64,000 nucleotides of DNA from Caulobacteraceae bacterium (GCA_016703335.1 JADJCG010000011.1:78712-142711), one strand, 5' to 3'; shown: positions 25,799 to 34,888, counted from the first letter of the stretch. Program-made: numbers and translations. The notes: generated from the letters alone by a model not told the origin.

Positions 25799-28549
25799 CT
25801 ATTCCGCAGCGACGTTGACGGGCGACGCCGGCGACACGCCCTTGTTCTCGACATCGAAGAGCAAGCCGCCGCGCCGCGCATAGACGAACCACGTGATGGC
25901 AAGGCAGGAGACGTAGAAAAGGAGAAAGCCGATCAAAGCGGCGGTGGCGCTGCCGGTCTCGGCAATCGAAAAACCAAAGCTCTTCGGAATGAAGAAGGCG
26001 CCATAGGCGGCGATGGCGGAGGTGAAGCCGGTAATGGCCGCGGATTCCTTCTCCGCCTGCTTCAACTGCTCGGTGGCAGATGCACTCGGAGAAAGCCGCG
26101 CAATCTCTTTCCGCATGATGGCCGGTATCATTTGGAAGGTGGATGCGTTGCCAACGCCACTCGCAAAGAAGAGCAGAATGAAACAGGCGAAGAAGCCCGT
26201 AAACGCGCCTGGCGCGGCCTTGTTGGCGAGGAAATAGATGACGCCGATCGTACCCAGCATCATCATGGCGAAGACCGCGAGCGTCACCCGCGCGCCGCCG
26301 AACCGATCGGACACCCAACCCGTTAAGGAGCGCGACAGCGCCCCGACCAGCGGGCCAAGGAAAGCGATTTGCAGCACGTTTACATTTGGGAATTGCGTGC
26401 TGGTGAGCAGCGGGAACGCGGCAGAGAAGCCAATGAACGAGCCAAACGTGCCAGTATAGAGCCAGCACATGATCCAGTTCTGTCTGCGCGTGAAGATCAC
26501 CGATTGCTCGGCAAACGATGCCTTCGCGGTCGACAGATCGTTCATGCCGAACCAAGCCATGAAGGCGGACACGACAATGAACGGGACCCAAATGAAGCCG
26601 GCGTTCTGCATGAACATCGTGCCGCCAGCTTGCGTGCTTTGTCCGGCGCCGCCGAAACTCCCAAACACCGCTACGGTGATGGCGATCGGCACCAGAAATT
26701 GCATGGCGCTGACGCCCAGATTGCCGAGCCCGGCATTGAGCGCCAACGCATTGCCTTTCTCCTTGCGCGGAAAGAAGAAACCGATATTCGACATCGAGCT
26801 CGCGAAATTGCCGCCGCCCAATCCGCACAGGAGCGCCAAGCCCAGCATGATCCAGTAGGGCGTTTCAGCGTTCTGGACGGCAAAGCCAATGCCAAGCGCG
26901 GGTGCGAGCAGCGACCAGGTCGTCAGCGTCGTCCAGAGCCGCCCGCCAAACACAGGCGCCATGAACGAATAGAAGATGCGAAGCGTAGCGCCCGAGAGAC
27001 CGGGCAGTGCTGCAAGCCAGAAAAGCTGATCGGTTGTGTAATTGAAGCCAATGGCCGGCAGCTTGGCCACGACCACCGACCACACCATCCAGACGGCAAA
27101 CGAAAGGAAAAGCGAAGGCACCGAGAGCCAGAGATTGCGTGCGGCGACGCCTCTCCCCTTCTCCTTCCAAAACCTTGCATCATCGGGGCGCCAATCGGTG
27201 ATGAGCCCAGCCATCGCCGGCTTGTGCTTGGCCGGCTCGTGGATCGGTTGCATTTCTGGAAATTGCGGCAGGACGTCGAGTGTCTGGCCAGCGGCTTCGC
27301 GTTCCATCTGGCGGACGGCAAAGTGCATCCAGACAAGAGAGCCGGACACGATGAGGAAGAGCAGCATGAAGCAGCTCGTCCAGATGCCGGTCAGGTCGTT
27401 CAGCATGCCGAAGGCGATCGGCAGCACGAAACCGCCAAGACCGCCGATCATGCCGACAAGACCGCCAACCGCGCCGACGTCTTTCGGATAATAGACCGGG
27501 ATGTGCTTGAACACCGCCGCCTTGCCCAAGCTCATGAAGAACCCAAGCACGAAAACGATGATGGTGAAGCCGACGAGGCTCGTCTCCAGCCGAAAAGCAA
27601 TCGGGCCTTCAATGCCGTCGATCACATAAGCGGTCGGTGGGTAGGAAAGCAGAAACGTCGCCGCGATGCCGACCAGGAAGGTCCAATACATCACTTGCCG
27701 AGCGCCAACCTTGTCCGAGAGATGCCCGCCATAGATCCGAAACAGTGACGCCGGCACCGAGAAGGCCGCTGCGACCATGCCCGCGGTCTTCAAGTCGAGA
27801 TCATAGACGCCGACCAGATAGCGCGGCAGCCACAGCGACAGCGCGACGAACGCGCCGAACACGAAGAAATAATAGAGCGAGAAGCGCCACACCTGGACGT
27901 TCTTCAGCGGCTCGAACTGCGCCAGCATCGAGCGTGGACGCGCGCCGCTGCGCCGTCGCGCGATCAGCTCGGGATCGTCCTTCGTGATTAAGTAGAAGCC
28001 AATCGCGATGGCGACCAATGCGATTGACCAATATTGCGCGACGGCTTCCCAGCCCAACGCAAGCAGCACGAACGGCGCGACGAACTTGGTGACGGCGGCG
28101 CCGACATTGCCGGCGCCGAAAATGCCAAGCGCGGTGCCTTGTCTTCCCGCCGGATAGAATTTCGACACATAGGTGATGCCAACAGCGAATGAGCCGCCAG
28201 CGATGCCGACGCCCAGCGCGGCGAGCAGGAATTGCGGATACGTCTCGGCGTAGGAGAGCAGGAAGGTCGCCGCCGCAGCCGCGAGCATGACCAACAGGTA
28301 GACAAGCCGCCCGCCGAACTGGTCGGTCCAAACGCCAAGCACCAGCCGAATGAGCGATCCGGTCAGGATCGGCGTGCCGATCAGAAGGCCGAATTGCGTC
28401 TCGGACAGGCCGAGATCTTGCTGAATCTGGACGCCGATGATCGAGAAAATGGTCCAAACGGCAAAGCACGCTGTGAAAGCGATGGTGCTGAGCCAAAGCG
28501 CGCCATCGGCGCCGCTCTGTTTGGCCGGTTGCTCGCTCAGTGACATCAT
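25799..28549 (-). CDS. narK: NarK1-NarK2 fused nitrate/nitrite transporter
   Basis: 916 residues made of two complete MFS nitrate-transporter halves. Half one (about 15-450) resembles NarK1-type proton/nitrate symport (GVWTDQFGGRLVYLL, GNVGAAVTKF, MIGGLGGFVLP). Half two (about 480-900) resembles NarK2-type nitrate/nitrite exchange (GGGNFASSMSNIGFFFPRKEKGNALALNAGLGNLGVSAMQF). Such fusions are known from Paracoccus and relatives. It leads the nar operon, 13 bases before narG. The FNR box lies about 86 bases upstream of the start. Uninterrupted despite its length. Confidence 0.95.
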   Translation of the reverse strand: MMSLSEQPAKQSGADGALWLSTIAFTACFAVWTIFSIIGVQIQQDLGLSETQFGLLIGTPILTGSLIRLVLGVWTDQFGGRLVYLLVMLAAAAATFLLSYAETYPQFLLAALGVGIAGGSFAVGITYVSKFYPAGRQGTALGIFGAGNVGAAVTKFVAPFVLLALGWEAVAQYWSIALVAIAIGFYLITKDDPELIARRRSGARPRSMLAQFEPLKNVQVWRFSLYYFFVFGAFVALSLWLPRYLVGVYDLDLKTAGMVAAAFSVPASLFRIYGGHLSDKVGARQVMYWTFLVGIAATFLLSYPPTAYVIDGIEGPIAFRLETSLVGFTIIVFVLGFFMSLGKAAVFKHIPVYYPKDVGAVGGLVGMIGGLGGFVLPIAFGMLNDLTGIWTSCFMLLFLIVSGSLVWMHFAVRQMEREAAGQTLDVLPQFPEMQPIHEPAKHKPAMAGLITDWRPDDARFWKEKGRGVAARNLWLSVPSLFLSFAVWMVWSVVVAKLPAIGFNYTTDQLFWLAALPGLSGATLRIFYSFMAPVFGGRLWTTLTTWSLLAPALGIGFAVQNAETPYWIMLGLALLCGLGGGNFASSMSNIGFFFPRKEKGNALALNAGLGNLGVSAMQFLVPIAITVAVFGSFGGAGQSTQAGGTMFMQNAGFIWVPFIVVSAFMAWFGMNDLSTAKASFAEQSVIFTRRQNWIMCWLYTGTFGSFIGFSAAFPLLTSTQFPNVNVLQIAFLGPLVGALSRSLTGWVSDRFGGARVTLAVFAMMMLGTIGVIYFLANKAAPGAFTGFFACFILLFFASGVGNASTFQMIPAIMRKEIARLSPSASATEQLKQAEKESAAITGFTSAIAAYGAFFIPKSFGFSIAETGSATAALIGFLLFYVSCLAITWFVYARRGGLLFDVENKGVSPASPVNVAAE

Positions 28550-28628
28550 GACGGTCGCCCCCGTTCGCCGCGGCGCCTATGCGCCGTCCTTAGTGGAGAA
28601 CCATCACCATCATTCGGGGGCGAAGCAT

Positions 28629-28642
28629 TTGATGTGGATCAA
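28629..28642 (-). promoter_or_regulatory. FNR/Dnr-type box of the narK-nar operon
   Basis: Perfect consensus TTGATGTGGATCAA. Its centre (28635.5) is about 86 bases upstream of the narK start. If centred at -41.5 it would place the transcript start near 28594, leaving a leader of about 45 bases. The binding protein may be FNR, FixK or the Crp/Fnr member encoded at 28840. Confidence 0.8.
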
Positions 28643-28772
28643 GCCGCGCCAGTCCAAGCGCGAGAAAAGCGCAGCTGTGCGAGCCAGCCGCAGGCTTGAT
28701 TGATCGATGTCCTGTCTATGCCTTGCGGAATATCAAGCCGGCGCTTGGCATTGGTTAAGCCACCGCTCTCAC

Positions 28773-28786
28773 TTGATCTGCATCAA
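28773..28786 (+). promoter_or_regulatory. FNR/Dnr-type box of the regulator and molybdenum-cofactor operon
   Basis: Perfect consensus TTGATCTGCATCAA. Centred at -41.5 it would give a transcript start near 28821 and a 19-base leader with a GGGAG ribosome-binding site before the GTG at 28840. It lies in front of a Crp/Fnr gene and therefore suggests autoregulation or control by a second family member. Confidence 0.8.
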
Positions 28787-28839
28787 ATCGCTCAACGCCG
28801 AACGGCGCCAGATTGACCTCGCCAAGGCGGGAGAGCGGC

Positions 28840-29610
28840 GTGCGGGCCAGTGAAATCGAGAGAGTGAAGGGACTGCCGCTCTTTGCGGATGTTGCGCCCG
28901 ACACGTTCCGCGTCGCGACCGCTGGCGCCCATCTGCAGCGGTTTCCGCCCGGCACAATGCTCCTGCTCGAGGGCGATCCTGTAGATTTTCTCTATGTTCT
29001 TCTGGACGGCCAGGTCGAGCTCCACGGCACCTGGAATGACCACGAGACCGTGCTCACTATCCTAAGGCCGGTCTCCACATTCATCCTTGCGGCGGTTGTT
29101 CTCGACGCCGCCGCGCTCATGTCAGCGCGCACTCTGGAGCGCTGCGAAATCCTGATGATTCCAGGCGACGCGATCCGCACAGCGATGCGGCTCGATACGC
29201 GTTTTGCCATGGCCGTCTCACGCGATCTTGCCGGTTGCTATCGCGGGCTTGTGCGCAACATCAAGAATATCAAGCTGCGCAATGGCGCCGAGCGGCTCGC
29301 CAATTACTTGCTCGCCTTACGCGCCGCCGACAATTCAGGCGGCGTCGTGCGGCTTCATCACGAAAAGCGCGTACTTGCGTCTCTTCTCGGCATGACGCCT
29401 GAGAACCTGTCGCGATCCTTCGCAGCGTTGCAGCAGCATGGCGTTACGGTCCAGGGCGCTGTCGTCACACTTGGCAGCGTGGCTGCGCTAGAAAATCTCG
29501 CAAAGCCCGACCCGCTCATCGACAATCATGCGCCCCGCGGCGGCGACATCGTCGCCGACGCCGATGCTGAAATCTGGCTCTCCGAACTTTCTCGGTCGAA
29601 TCCCAGATGA
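28840..29610 (+). CDS. Crp/Fnr-family regulator of nitrate respiration (NarR/Dnr-like)
   Basis: 256 residues. A cNMP-type beta barrel (FADVAPDTFRVATAGAHLQRFPPGTMLLLEGDPVDFLYVLLDGQVEL) is followed by a winged helix with the recognition helix in MTPENLSRSFAALQQHGV. The Glu-Ser-Arg type contacts for a TTGAT half-site are consistent with PENLSRSF. The N-terminus has no four-cysteine cluster as in FNR, so oxygen is not sensed directly through an iron-sulfur cluster. A Dnr/NarR-like or heme-type NO/nitrite sensor is a better fit. I chose GTG 28840 with GGGAG upstream over a weaker TTG at 28813. It overlaps mobA by 4 bases. Confidence 0.87.
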   Translation: MRASEIERVKGLPLFADVAPDTFRVATAGAHLQRFPPGTMLLLEGDPVDFLYVLLDGQVELHGTWNDHETVLTILRPVSTFILAAVVLDAAALMSARTLERCEILMIPGDAIRTAMRLDTRFAMAVSRDLAGCYRGLVRNIKNIKLRNGAERLANYLLALRAADNSGGVVRLHHEKRVLASLLGMTPENLSRSFAALQQHGVTVQGAVVTLGSVAALENLAKPDPLIDNHAPRGGDIVADADAEIWLSELSRSNPR

Positions 29611-30218
29611 CCCGCCCACGCTCAATCTCCGAAACGCGCATTGCCGGGGTTTTGCTGGCTGGCGGCAAGTCGTCCCGCTTTGGCGGCGAAAAGGCGATCG
29701 CCCTCTTCGGCGGCAAGACCTTGATGGAAGTCGTTGTCCTGGCGTTCAAGGAGCTACCAAGATTTGCCGTGAGCGCACAACCGGCGTCAGCCGCCGCCGC
29801 GCGCGCGCGCGAGTGGCGCGTTCCAGTTCTCAGCGACGATGTATCCGCGCCCGCGGGTCCTCTCGCAGGCATCGCTGCGGGGCTAGATTGGGCAAAGCGT
29901 GAAGGCTTTGACTTCATCGCAACCGCGCCGTGCGATGCGCCGCTCCTGCCCGGCGACTTTGTCCAACGCCTTTGGGATGGCATAGGCGCCGCACCGGCCG
30001 CCTATGCGCTCACCTGCCAAGGCGAACATCCGCTCTGCGCGCTCTGGCGCGTTGACCTGCTTGAACCTCTCAAAGCCCGCCTTGACGCCGGTGAGCATCC
30101 GGCGGCGAGAGCATTCCTGCGGGAGATCGGCGCCGCGGCCGTTCATTTCGATGACGCCTTGGCCTTCGCCAACGCCAATACGGCCGACGCGCTCGCCGAA
30201 CTGGAGCGCAGCGCATGA
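29607..30218 (+). CDS. mobA: Molybdenum cofactor guanylyltransferase
   Basis: 203 residues. It adds GMP to molybdopterin to make the MGD form that NarG needs. The nucleotide-binding signature LLAGGKSSRFGGEKAIALFGG is near the N-terminus, followed by VPVLSDDVSAPAGPLAGIAAGL and the metal-binding ATAPCDAPLLP. The stop overlaps the moaA start by 4 bases, and its own start overlaps the regulator stop, so the whole series is coupled. Confidence 0.92.
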   Translation: MTRPRSISETRIAGVLLAGGKSSRFGGEKAIALFGGKTLMEVVVLAFKELPRFAVSAQPASAAAARAREWRVPVLSDDVSAPAGPLAGIAAGLDWAKREGFDFIATAPCDAPLLPGDFVQRLWDGIGAAPAAYALTCQGEHPLCALWRVDLLEPLKARLDAGEHPAARAFLREIGAAAVHFDDALAFANANTADALAELERSA

Positions 30219-31208
30219 GGCCGCTCATCGATCCTTTCGGCCGCGCCATCACCTATCTTCGCGTGTCGGTGACCGACCGCTGCGATTTACGCTGCATCTA
30301 TTGCATGAGTGAACGCATGCGCTTTTTGCCGCGCAACGAACTCCTCTCGATCGAAGAGCTCGATCGGCTGTGCACCGCTTTTATCGAACGCGGCGTCCGG
30401 CGCCTGCGGTTCACTGGCGGCGAGCCCCTGGTTCGCCGCGGCTTCATCGACCTCTTGCAGAGCGTCAAACGTCATCTGGGCGCGGGCCTCGATGAGATCA
30501 CAATCACCACCAATGGCGTGCAGCTTGCCGAGTTCGCCCTGCCCCTCTTCGAAGCGGGCGTGCGGCGCGTCAATGTCTCGGTCGATTCACTCGACCGTGA
30601 CAATTTCAAGCACATCACCCGCCGCGATCGTCTTGAGCAGGTCTTGAATGGCATCGATGCGGCCGAGCGCGCTGGCCTCAAAATCAAGATCAATACGGTC
30701 GCACTGAAACACGACAACGCCCATGAAATACCGGAACTGGTGAAGTGGGCGCACGGGCCGGGGCTTCGACATCACTCTGATTGAGACCATGCCGCTCGGC
30801 GAAATCGACGAAGACCGTACCGACCAATTCCTCTCGCTTGCCCGCGTGCGCGAGGATATGGCGAGCTATTGGCGGTTGACCGACTTGCCCGATCGCACCG
30901 GGGGCCCGGCGCGTTACGTGCGCGTCGAGGATACGGGCGGACGGCTGGGCTTCATCACGCCCCTCACCCACAATTTCTGCGAAGCCTGCTCACGCGTGCG
31001 TCTCACGTGCACGGGCAGACTCTATCTTTGCCTCGGGCACGAAACCTCCGTCGATCTGCGCGAACCCTTGCGCCTCAATGGCGGCGATTGTGCGCTTCAA
31101 GCGGCGATCGACGGCGCGATCGCCTTGCGCCCCAAAGGTCATGACTTTCACATCGAGCGGCTCCGCGCGCCCGCAACCGCGCGCCACATGTCGGTGACTG
31201 GCGGATGA
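30215..31208 (+). CDS. moaA: GTP 3',8-cyclase (MoaA), frameshifted
   Basis: Radical-SAM enzyme for the first step of molybdopterin synthesis, about 330 residues. The SAM cluster motif CDLRCIYC is near residues 24-31 and the C-terminal cluster motif is CEACSRVRLTCTGRLYLC. At about 30762 the sequence HGPGLRHHSD-stop appears in place of HGRGFDITLIETMPLG. Dropping one C from the GGGCCGGGG run restores the frame. The gene is coupled on both sides (overlaps mobA and moaD). Confidence 0.93.
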
Positions 31209-31459
31209 CACGATTGCTCTTCTTTGGACGTTTGCGCGACGTCGCCGGTCAGGGCGAACGCCTGGTCGACCTTCCAGCCGACATTGGCACGGTCGGCGAA
31301 TTGCGTGCATGGCTTGCGAATGAGGACGCCGACCTCGGCGCCGCATTGCAGGCGGGCGGCATCCACGTCGTCGTCGATCAAGTCCTTCGCAACGGCGCAG
31401 CGGTGAGCGTTCGCGGCGCACGTGAGATTGCCTTCATGCCCCCATTGAGCGGGGGCTAG
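31205..31459 (+). CDS. moaD: Molybdopterin synthase small subunit
   Basis: 84-residue ubiquitin-like sulfur carrier: MTRLLFFGRLRDVAG at the start and the invariant C-terminal Gly-Gly (MPPLSGG) that becomes the thiocarboxylate. It forms the synthase with MoaE, encoded after an intervening permease gene. It overlaps moaA by 4 bases. Confidence 0.93.
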   Translation: MTRLLFFGRLRDVAGQGERLVDLPADIGTVGELRAWLANEDADLGAALQAGGIHVVVDQVLRNGAAVSVRGAREIAFMPPLSGG

Positions 31460-31460
31460 A

Positions 31461-32195
31461 GTGACAGAGACGGTCGTCCTGCTCTGCTTGGCAATCGCCG
31501 CCGCGGCAGCGCTCTACGCCTCGGTCGGACATGGCGGCGCCTCCGCTTATATCGCTCTCATGGCGCTCACGGGTCTCGCGCCTGAAGAGGTGCGGCCTGC
31601 AGCACTTGTGCTGAATATTCTGGTTGCTGGCTTAGGCGCATGGCGGTTCGTCCGCGCGGGCAGATTCGACTGGCGCGTGTTTTGGCCGTTCGCAGCGGCC
31701 GCGATTCCAGCGGCGTTCCTGGCGGGAAGCGTCGATGTGCCCGAGCACATTTACCGCCCGCTGCTGGCCGTAGCGCTCGCAGCGGCCGCGGCGCGTTATC
31801 TCTTCTGGCCTCAGCTTGACGCGATCAAATCGAGTGCGCCGCCTAGCGTGTTGGTTGCTTTGCCCGCGGGCGCGCTGCTCGGCGCACTGGCGGGGCTGAC
31901 CGGCATTGGCGGCGGCGTCTATCTTTCTCCGCTTTTGGTCTTCGCCGGCTGGGCCGACCCGCAGCGCGCGACCGGGATCGCAGCGTGCTTCATCGTCGTC
32001 AACTCCGCGGCCGGACTGGCGGGCCGCGCGTCCTCGCTGGCGGCGCTGCCCGATTATCTTCCCTGGATGGCGGGGGCGGCGATCATCGGCGCGTTCATCG
32101 GCACGAACTGGAGCCTCAAGGGTCTGAGCAAAAGCGGCGTACTCCGCGTGCTTGGCGTCGTGCTCGGCATCGCCGCGGCGGCGTTAGCGACATGA
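31461..32195 (+). CDS. TSUP-family (TauE/SafE) membrane permease inside the moa operon
   Basis: 244 residues with about eight hydrophobic helices. The TSUP hallmarks GHGGASAYIALMALTG in the first helix hairpin and the repeated LAGLTGIGGGVYLSPLLVFAG in the second half are clear. Members export or import sulfite, sulfoacetate and related anions. It sits between moaD and moaE with tight spacing (GTG start one base after the moaD stop, ATGA overlap with moaE). A sulfur-oxyanion link to cofactor sulfur supply is only a guess. Confidence 0.88.
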   Translation: MTETVVLLCLAIAAAAALYASVGHGGASAYIALMALTGLAPEEVRPAALVLNILVAGLGAWRFVRAGRFDWRVFWPFAAAAIPAAFLAGSVDVPEHIYRPLLAVALAAAAARYLFWPQLDAIKSSAPPSVLVALPAGALLGALAGLTGIGGGVYLSPLLVFAGWADPQRATGIAACFIVVNSAAGLAGRASSLAALPDYLPWMAGAAIIGAFIGTNWSLKGLSKSGVLRVLGVVLGIAAAALAT

Positions 32196-32650
32196 TCCGC
32201 GCTTCTGTCAGCCTCGAGCCGTTCTCGCCGGATGCGGAAGTCGCGCGCTTCTCATCCTTGCGCGGCGATGGGTGCGGCGCTGTTGTCACTTTCATCGGCT
32301 ATTGCCGCGGGCGGTCGAAGAACCGCGCGGTCACCCAACTTGAGCTTGAGCACTATCCGGGCTTCACCGAGGCCGAGATCAGCCGCTTGGCGACAGCGGC
32401 CGGAGAAAAGCACGATGTGAAGGACCTGCTCGTCATCCATCGCGCCGGCGCCATCGCCACCGGCGACCCGATCGTGCTCGTGGCCGCCATGAGCGCCCAT
32501 CGCGCCGCCGCTTTCGCGGCCGTCGAAGAGCTCATGGATTATCTCAAAACCGACGCGCCGTTCTGGAAACGCGAGACCGGACCTGACGGCGCACATTGGA
32601 TCGAACCGACGGCGGAAGATCGCATCCGCCGCGAGGAGCGTGCGAAATGA
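32192..32650 (+). CDS. moaE: Molybdopterin synthase large subunit
   Basis: 152 residues. It receives sulfur from MoaD and builds the dithiolene of molybdopterin. Conserved family features are GAVVTFIGYCRGRSKNRAV, LELEHYPGF, the HRAGAIATGDPIVLVAAMSAHRAAAF active-site segment and APFWKRE near the C-terminus. It overlaps the permease stop (ATGA) and the moaB start (ATGA). Confidence 0.94.
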   Translation: MIRASVSLEPFSPDAEVARFSSLRGDGCGAVVTFIGYCRGRSKNRAVTQLELEHYPGFTEAEISRLATAAGEKHDVKDLLVIHRAGAIATGDPIVLVAAMSAHRAAAFAAVEELMDYLKTDAPFWKRETGPDGAHWIEPTAEDRIRREERAK

Positions 32651-33189
32651 AGGATCATGCCTGCCGGATTGACGAGTCGCTGCCGTTCAAGCCGGTCAAT
32701 GTCGCATTGCTCACCGTCTCCGACACGCGCGATGCCGAAAGCGACACCTCCGGCGCCCTACTCGCCGATCTCATCACCAGAGATGGTCATCGCATCGCCG
32801 AGCGCGCGCTTGTTCGCGATGATGTCGAAGAGATTCGCGGCCGGGTTGGCGCGTGGCTCCGAGCGGAGAACATCGATGTCGTCGTGACGACTGGTGGAAC
32901 TGGGCTCACGGGCCGGGACATCACGCCAGAGGCGCTGCGCCCCATGTTTGAGAAGGAGATCGAGGGCTTTGCAGTCGTTTGGCATATGCTGAGTTTTGAG
33001 AGCGTCGGTCTCTCGACATTGCAGTCGCGCGCTTGCGCGGGCATCGCCCATGGCAAGTTCATTTTCGCCTTGCCAGGATCGAACGGCGCCTGCCGGGACG
33101 GCTGGGAGAAGATCATCCGCTGGCAACTCAACAGCCGTCACACGCCCTGCAATCTCGTTGAGATCATGCCACGTCTATTGGAGCGCTAA
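32647..33189 (+). CDS. moaB: Molybdopterin adenylyltransferase (MoaB/Mog family)
   Basis: 180 residues of the MogA/MoaB fold that activates molybdopterin with AMP. The motif VTTGGTGLTGRDITPEAL and the LPGSNGACRDGWEKII segment near the C-terminus are typical. I start it at ATG 32647, overlapping the moaE stop. It likely serves as the Mog activity for this cluster, because no separate mogA is seen. Confidence 0.92.
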   Translation: MKDHACRIDESLPFKPVNVALLTVSDTRDAESDTSGALLADLITRDGHRIAERALVRDDVEEIRGRVGAWLRAENIDVVVTTGGTGLTGRDITPEALRPMFEKEIEGFAVVWHMLSFESVGLSTLQSRACAGIAHGKFIFALPGSNGACRDGWEKIIRWQLNSRHTPCNLVEIMPRLLER

Positions 33190-33190
33190 A

Positions 33191-33676
33191 ATGGAGCGAT
33201 CGCTCACCCATCTCGACGAGCACGGCCGCGCCCGCATGGTCGATGTCGGCGCAAAGCCGGCGACAGAGCGCCAAGCCATCGCCAGCGGGCGCATTCGCAT
33301 GCAAGCAGAAACGCTGCGTCGCGCGCTGAGCGGCGACGCGCCTAAAGGCGATGTGCGGGCCATCGCCGAGATCGCGGGCGTCATGGCCGGAAAGCGCACC
33401 TCGGACTTGATACCCCTGTGTCATCCCTTGGCCCTGAGCAGCCTCGTTGTCGACGTTGCGCCAGATGAGAACCTTCCTGGATTTGTCGTCACCGCCAACG
33501 CGCGCCTAACCGGCCAGACCGGCGTCGAGATGGAGGCGCTGACCGCGGTCTCGGTGGCGTGCCTTACGCTCTACGACATGCTGAAGGCGGTTGATCGAAG
33601 CATGACGATCGAAGCGATCAGCGTGACCGAAAAGCATGGCGGGGCGAGCGGCGACTATGTCAGGGGCGATGCATGA
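33191..33676 (+). CDS. moaC: Cyclic pyranopterin monophosphate synthase
   Basis: 161 residues. It converts the MoaA product to cPMP. Family markers are MVDVGAKPATERQAIASGRI, KRTSDLIPLCHPL and EMEALTAVSVACLTLYDMLKAVD; the catalytic Lys/Asp region ends in TEKHGGASGDYV. The ATG at 33191 follows one base after the moaB stop. It overlaps moeA by 4 bases. Confidence 0.95.
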   Translation: MERSLTHLDEHGRARMVDVGAKPATERQAIASGRIRMQAETLRRALSGDAPKGDVRAIAEIAGVMAGKRTSDLIPLCHPLALSSLVVDVAPDENLPGFVVTANARLTGQTGVEMEALTAVSVACLTLYDMLKAVDRSMTIEAISVTEKHGGASGDYVRGDA

Positions 33677-34860
33677 TCAGCGTCGCCGAGGCGCGCGCGC
33701 TCATGCTGGCGAGCGCTGCCCCATGCAGCACCGTCAACGTATCCCTGCGCTCCGCCTTGGCCCGCTCCTTACGTGAAGACGTGATGGCATCGCGTGATCA
33801 GCCACCGTTTCGCGCGTCGGCCATGGACGGGTATGCGCTCCGCGCCATCGACACGCCCGGCCCTTTGCGGATGATCGGCGAAGCCGGCGCCGGGCGTGCG
33901 CTGGGTCGCCCGCTCGGCGTCGGCGAATGCGCGCGGATTTTCACGGGCGCGCCGCTTCCGGCCGGCGCCGATTCGATCCTCATTCAAGAAGATGCCGCGC
34001 GCGACGGCGAAATCGTGACCGCGCCGCTTGTCGAAAAGGGCCGGCACGTGCGCTCCGCTGGCGTGGATTTCAAATCCGGCGATCGACTTCTGCAAGCTGG
34101 CGCGCTCATCGATGCCGCCGCGATTGCGCTCGCCGCCGCCGCCGGGCGCGCGTCTCTATTGGTGTCGCGCAGACCCAAGATCGCAGTGTTGAGCGGCGGC
34201 GACGAACTTGTCTCCCCCGGCCAATCGCCCGGGCAAGATCAGATCTTCGATTCGATGAGCGTCGGGATCGCGGCCTTGGTCGAGCAATGGGGCGGCGATG
34301 CTACGGGCATCGGGCCGCTTGCAGATCGCGCCCCTGACATTGCTAATGCCATAAGCGAGGCCATCGCAGCACACGACCTCACCGTCATCGTTGGCGGCGC
34401 CTCTGTCGGCGACCATGATCACGCCCGCCCCGCCGTGCGCGACCTCGGCGGCGTATTTCTGTTCGAGAAGGTCGCCTTGCGGCCGGGAAAGCCCTCCTGG
34501 TTTGCGCGCATCGGCGGACGGCTGGTGCTCGGCTTGCCAGGTAATCCCGCCTCAGCCTTCGTGTGCGCCCGTCTTTTCCTTCGTCCGCTTATCGATCAGA
34601 TGTGCGGACGCGATCCCATGATGTCGGCGGGGGTTCGCAAAGCCCGCACACGCGCGCCGCTCAGCGCCAACGGATCGCGCGAGACCTATGTTCGCGCCGC
34701 GCCCGCCACCGACGAGAGCGGCCAAGCCTGGGTCACGGCGCCGGCCAGACAGGATTCGTCGCTTCTCTCGGTATTCGCCGGCGCCCAAGCCTTGATCGTG
34801 CGCGCACCGGATGCGCCCGAAGCTCCGGCCGGCGCCCTGGTCGATGTGCTCTATCCTTGA
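33673..34860 (+). CDS. moeA: Molybdopterin molybdenumtransferase
   Basis: 395 residues. It inserts molybdate into adenylylated molybdopterin. Domain markers: DQPPFRASAMDGYAL near the start, the linker FTGAPLPAGADSILIQED, the central GGDELVSPGQSPGQDQIFDSM, GGASVGDHDHAR and LGLPGNPASAFVC. It is the last gene of the molybdenum-cofactor operon. A gap of 75 bases separates it from hemN and holds an FNR box. Confidence 0.95.
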   Translation: MISVAEARALMLASAAPCSTVNVSLRSALARSLREDVMASRDQPPFRASAMDGYALRAIDTPGPLRMIGEAGAGRALGRPLGVGECARIFTGAPLPAGADSILIQEDAARDGEIVTAPLVEKGRHVRSAGVDFKSGDRLLQAGALIDAAAIALAAAAGRASLLVSRRPKIAVLSGGDELVSPGQSPGQDQIFDSMSVGIAALVEQWGGDATGIGPLADRAPDIANAISEAIAAHDLTVIVGGASVGDHDHARPAVRDLGGVFLFEKVALRPGKPSWFARIGGRLVLGLPGNPASAFVCARLFLRPLIDQMCGRDPMMSAGVRKARTRAPLSANGSRETYVRAAPATDESGQAWVTAPARQDSSLLSVFAGAQALIVRAPDAPEAPAGALVDVLYP

Positions 34861-34888
34861 TCACTGCGCGCTTGCGCCGCATCGCCGG

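Noticed and set aside
26369..27748. 459-codon plus-strand open frame opposite narK
   Set aside because: Antisense to a fully conserved transporter, with no recognisable domain and no ribosome-binding site.
28696..28709. Partial FNR-like site (TTGAT then mismatched half)
   Set aside because: The second half does not match ATCAA; better boxes lie on either side.
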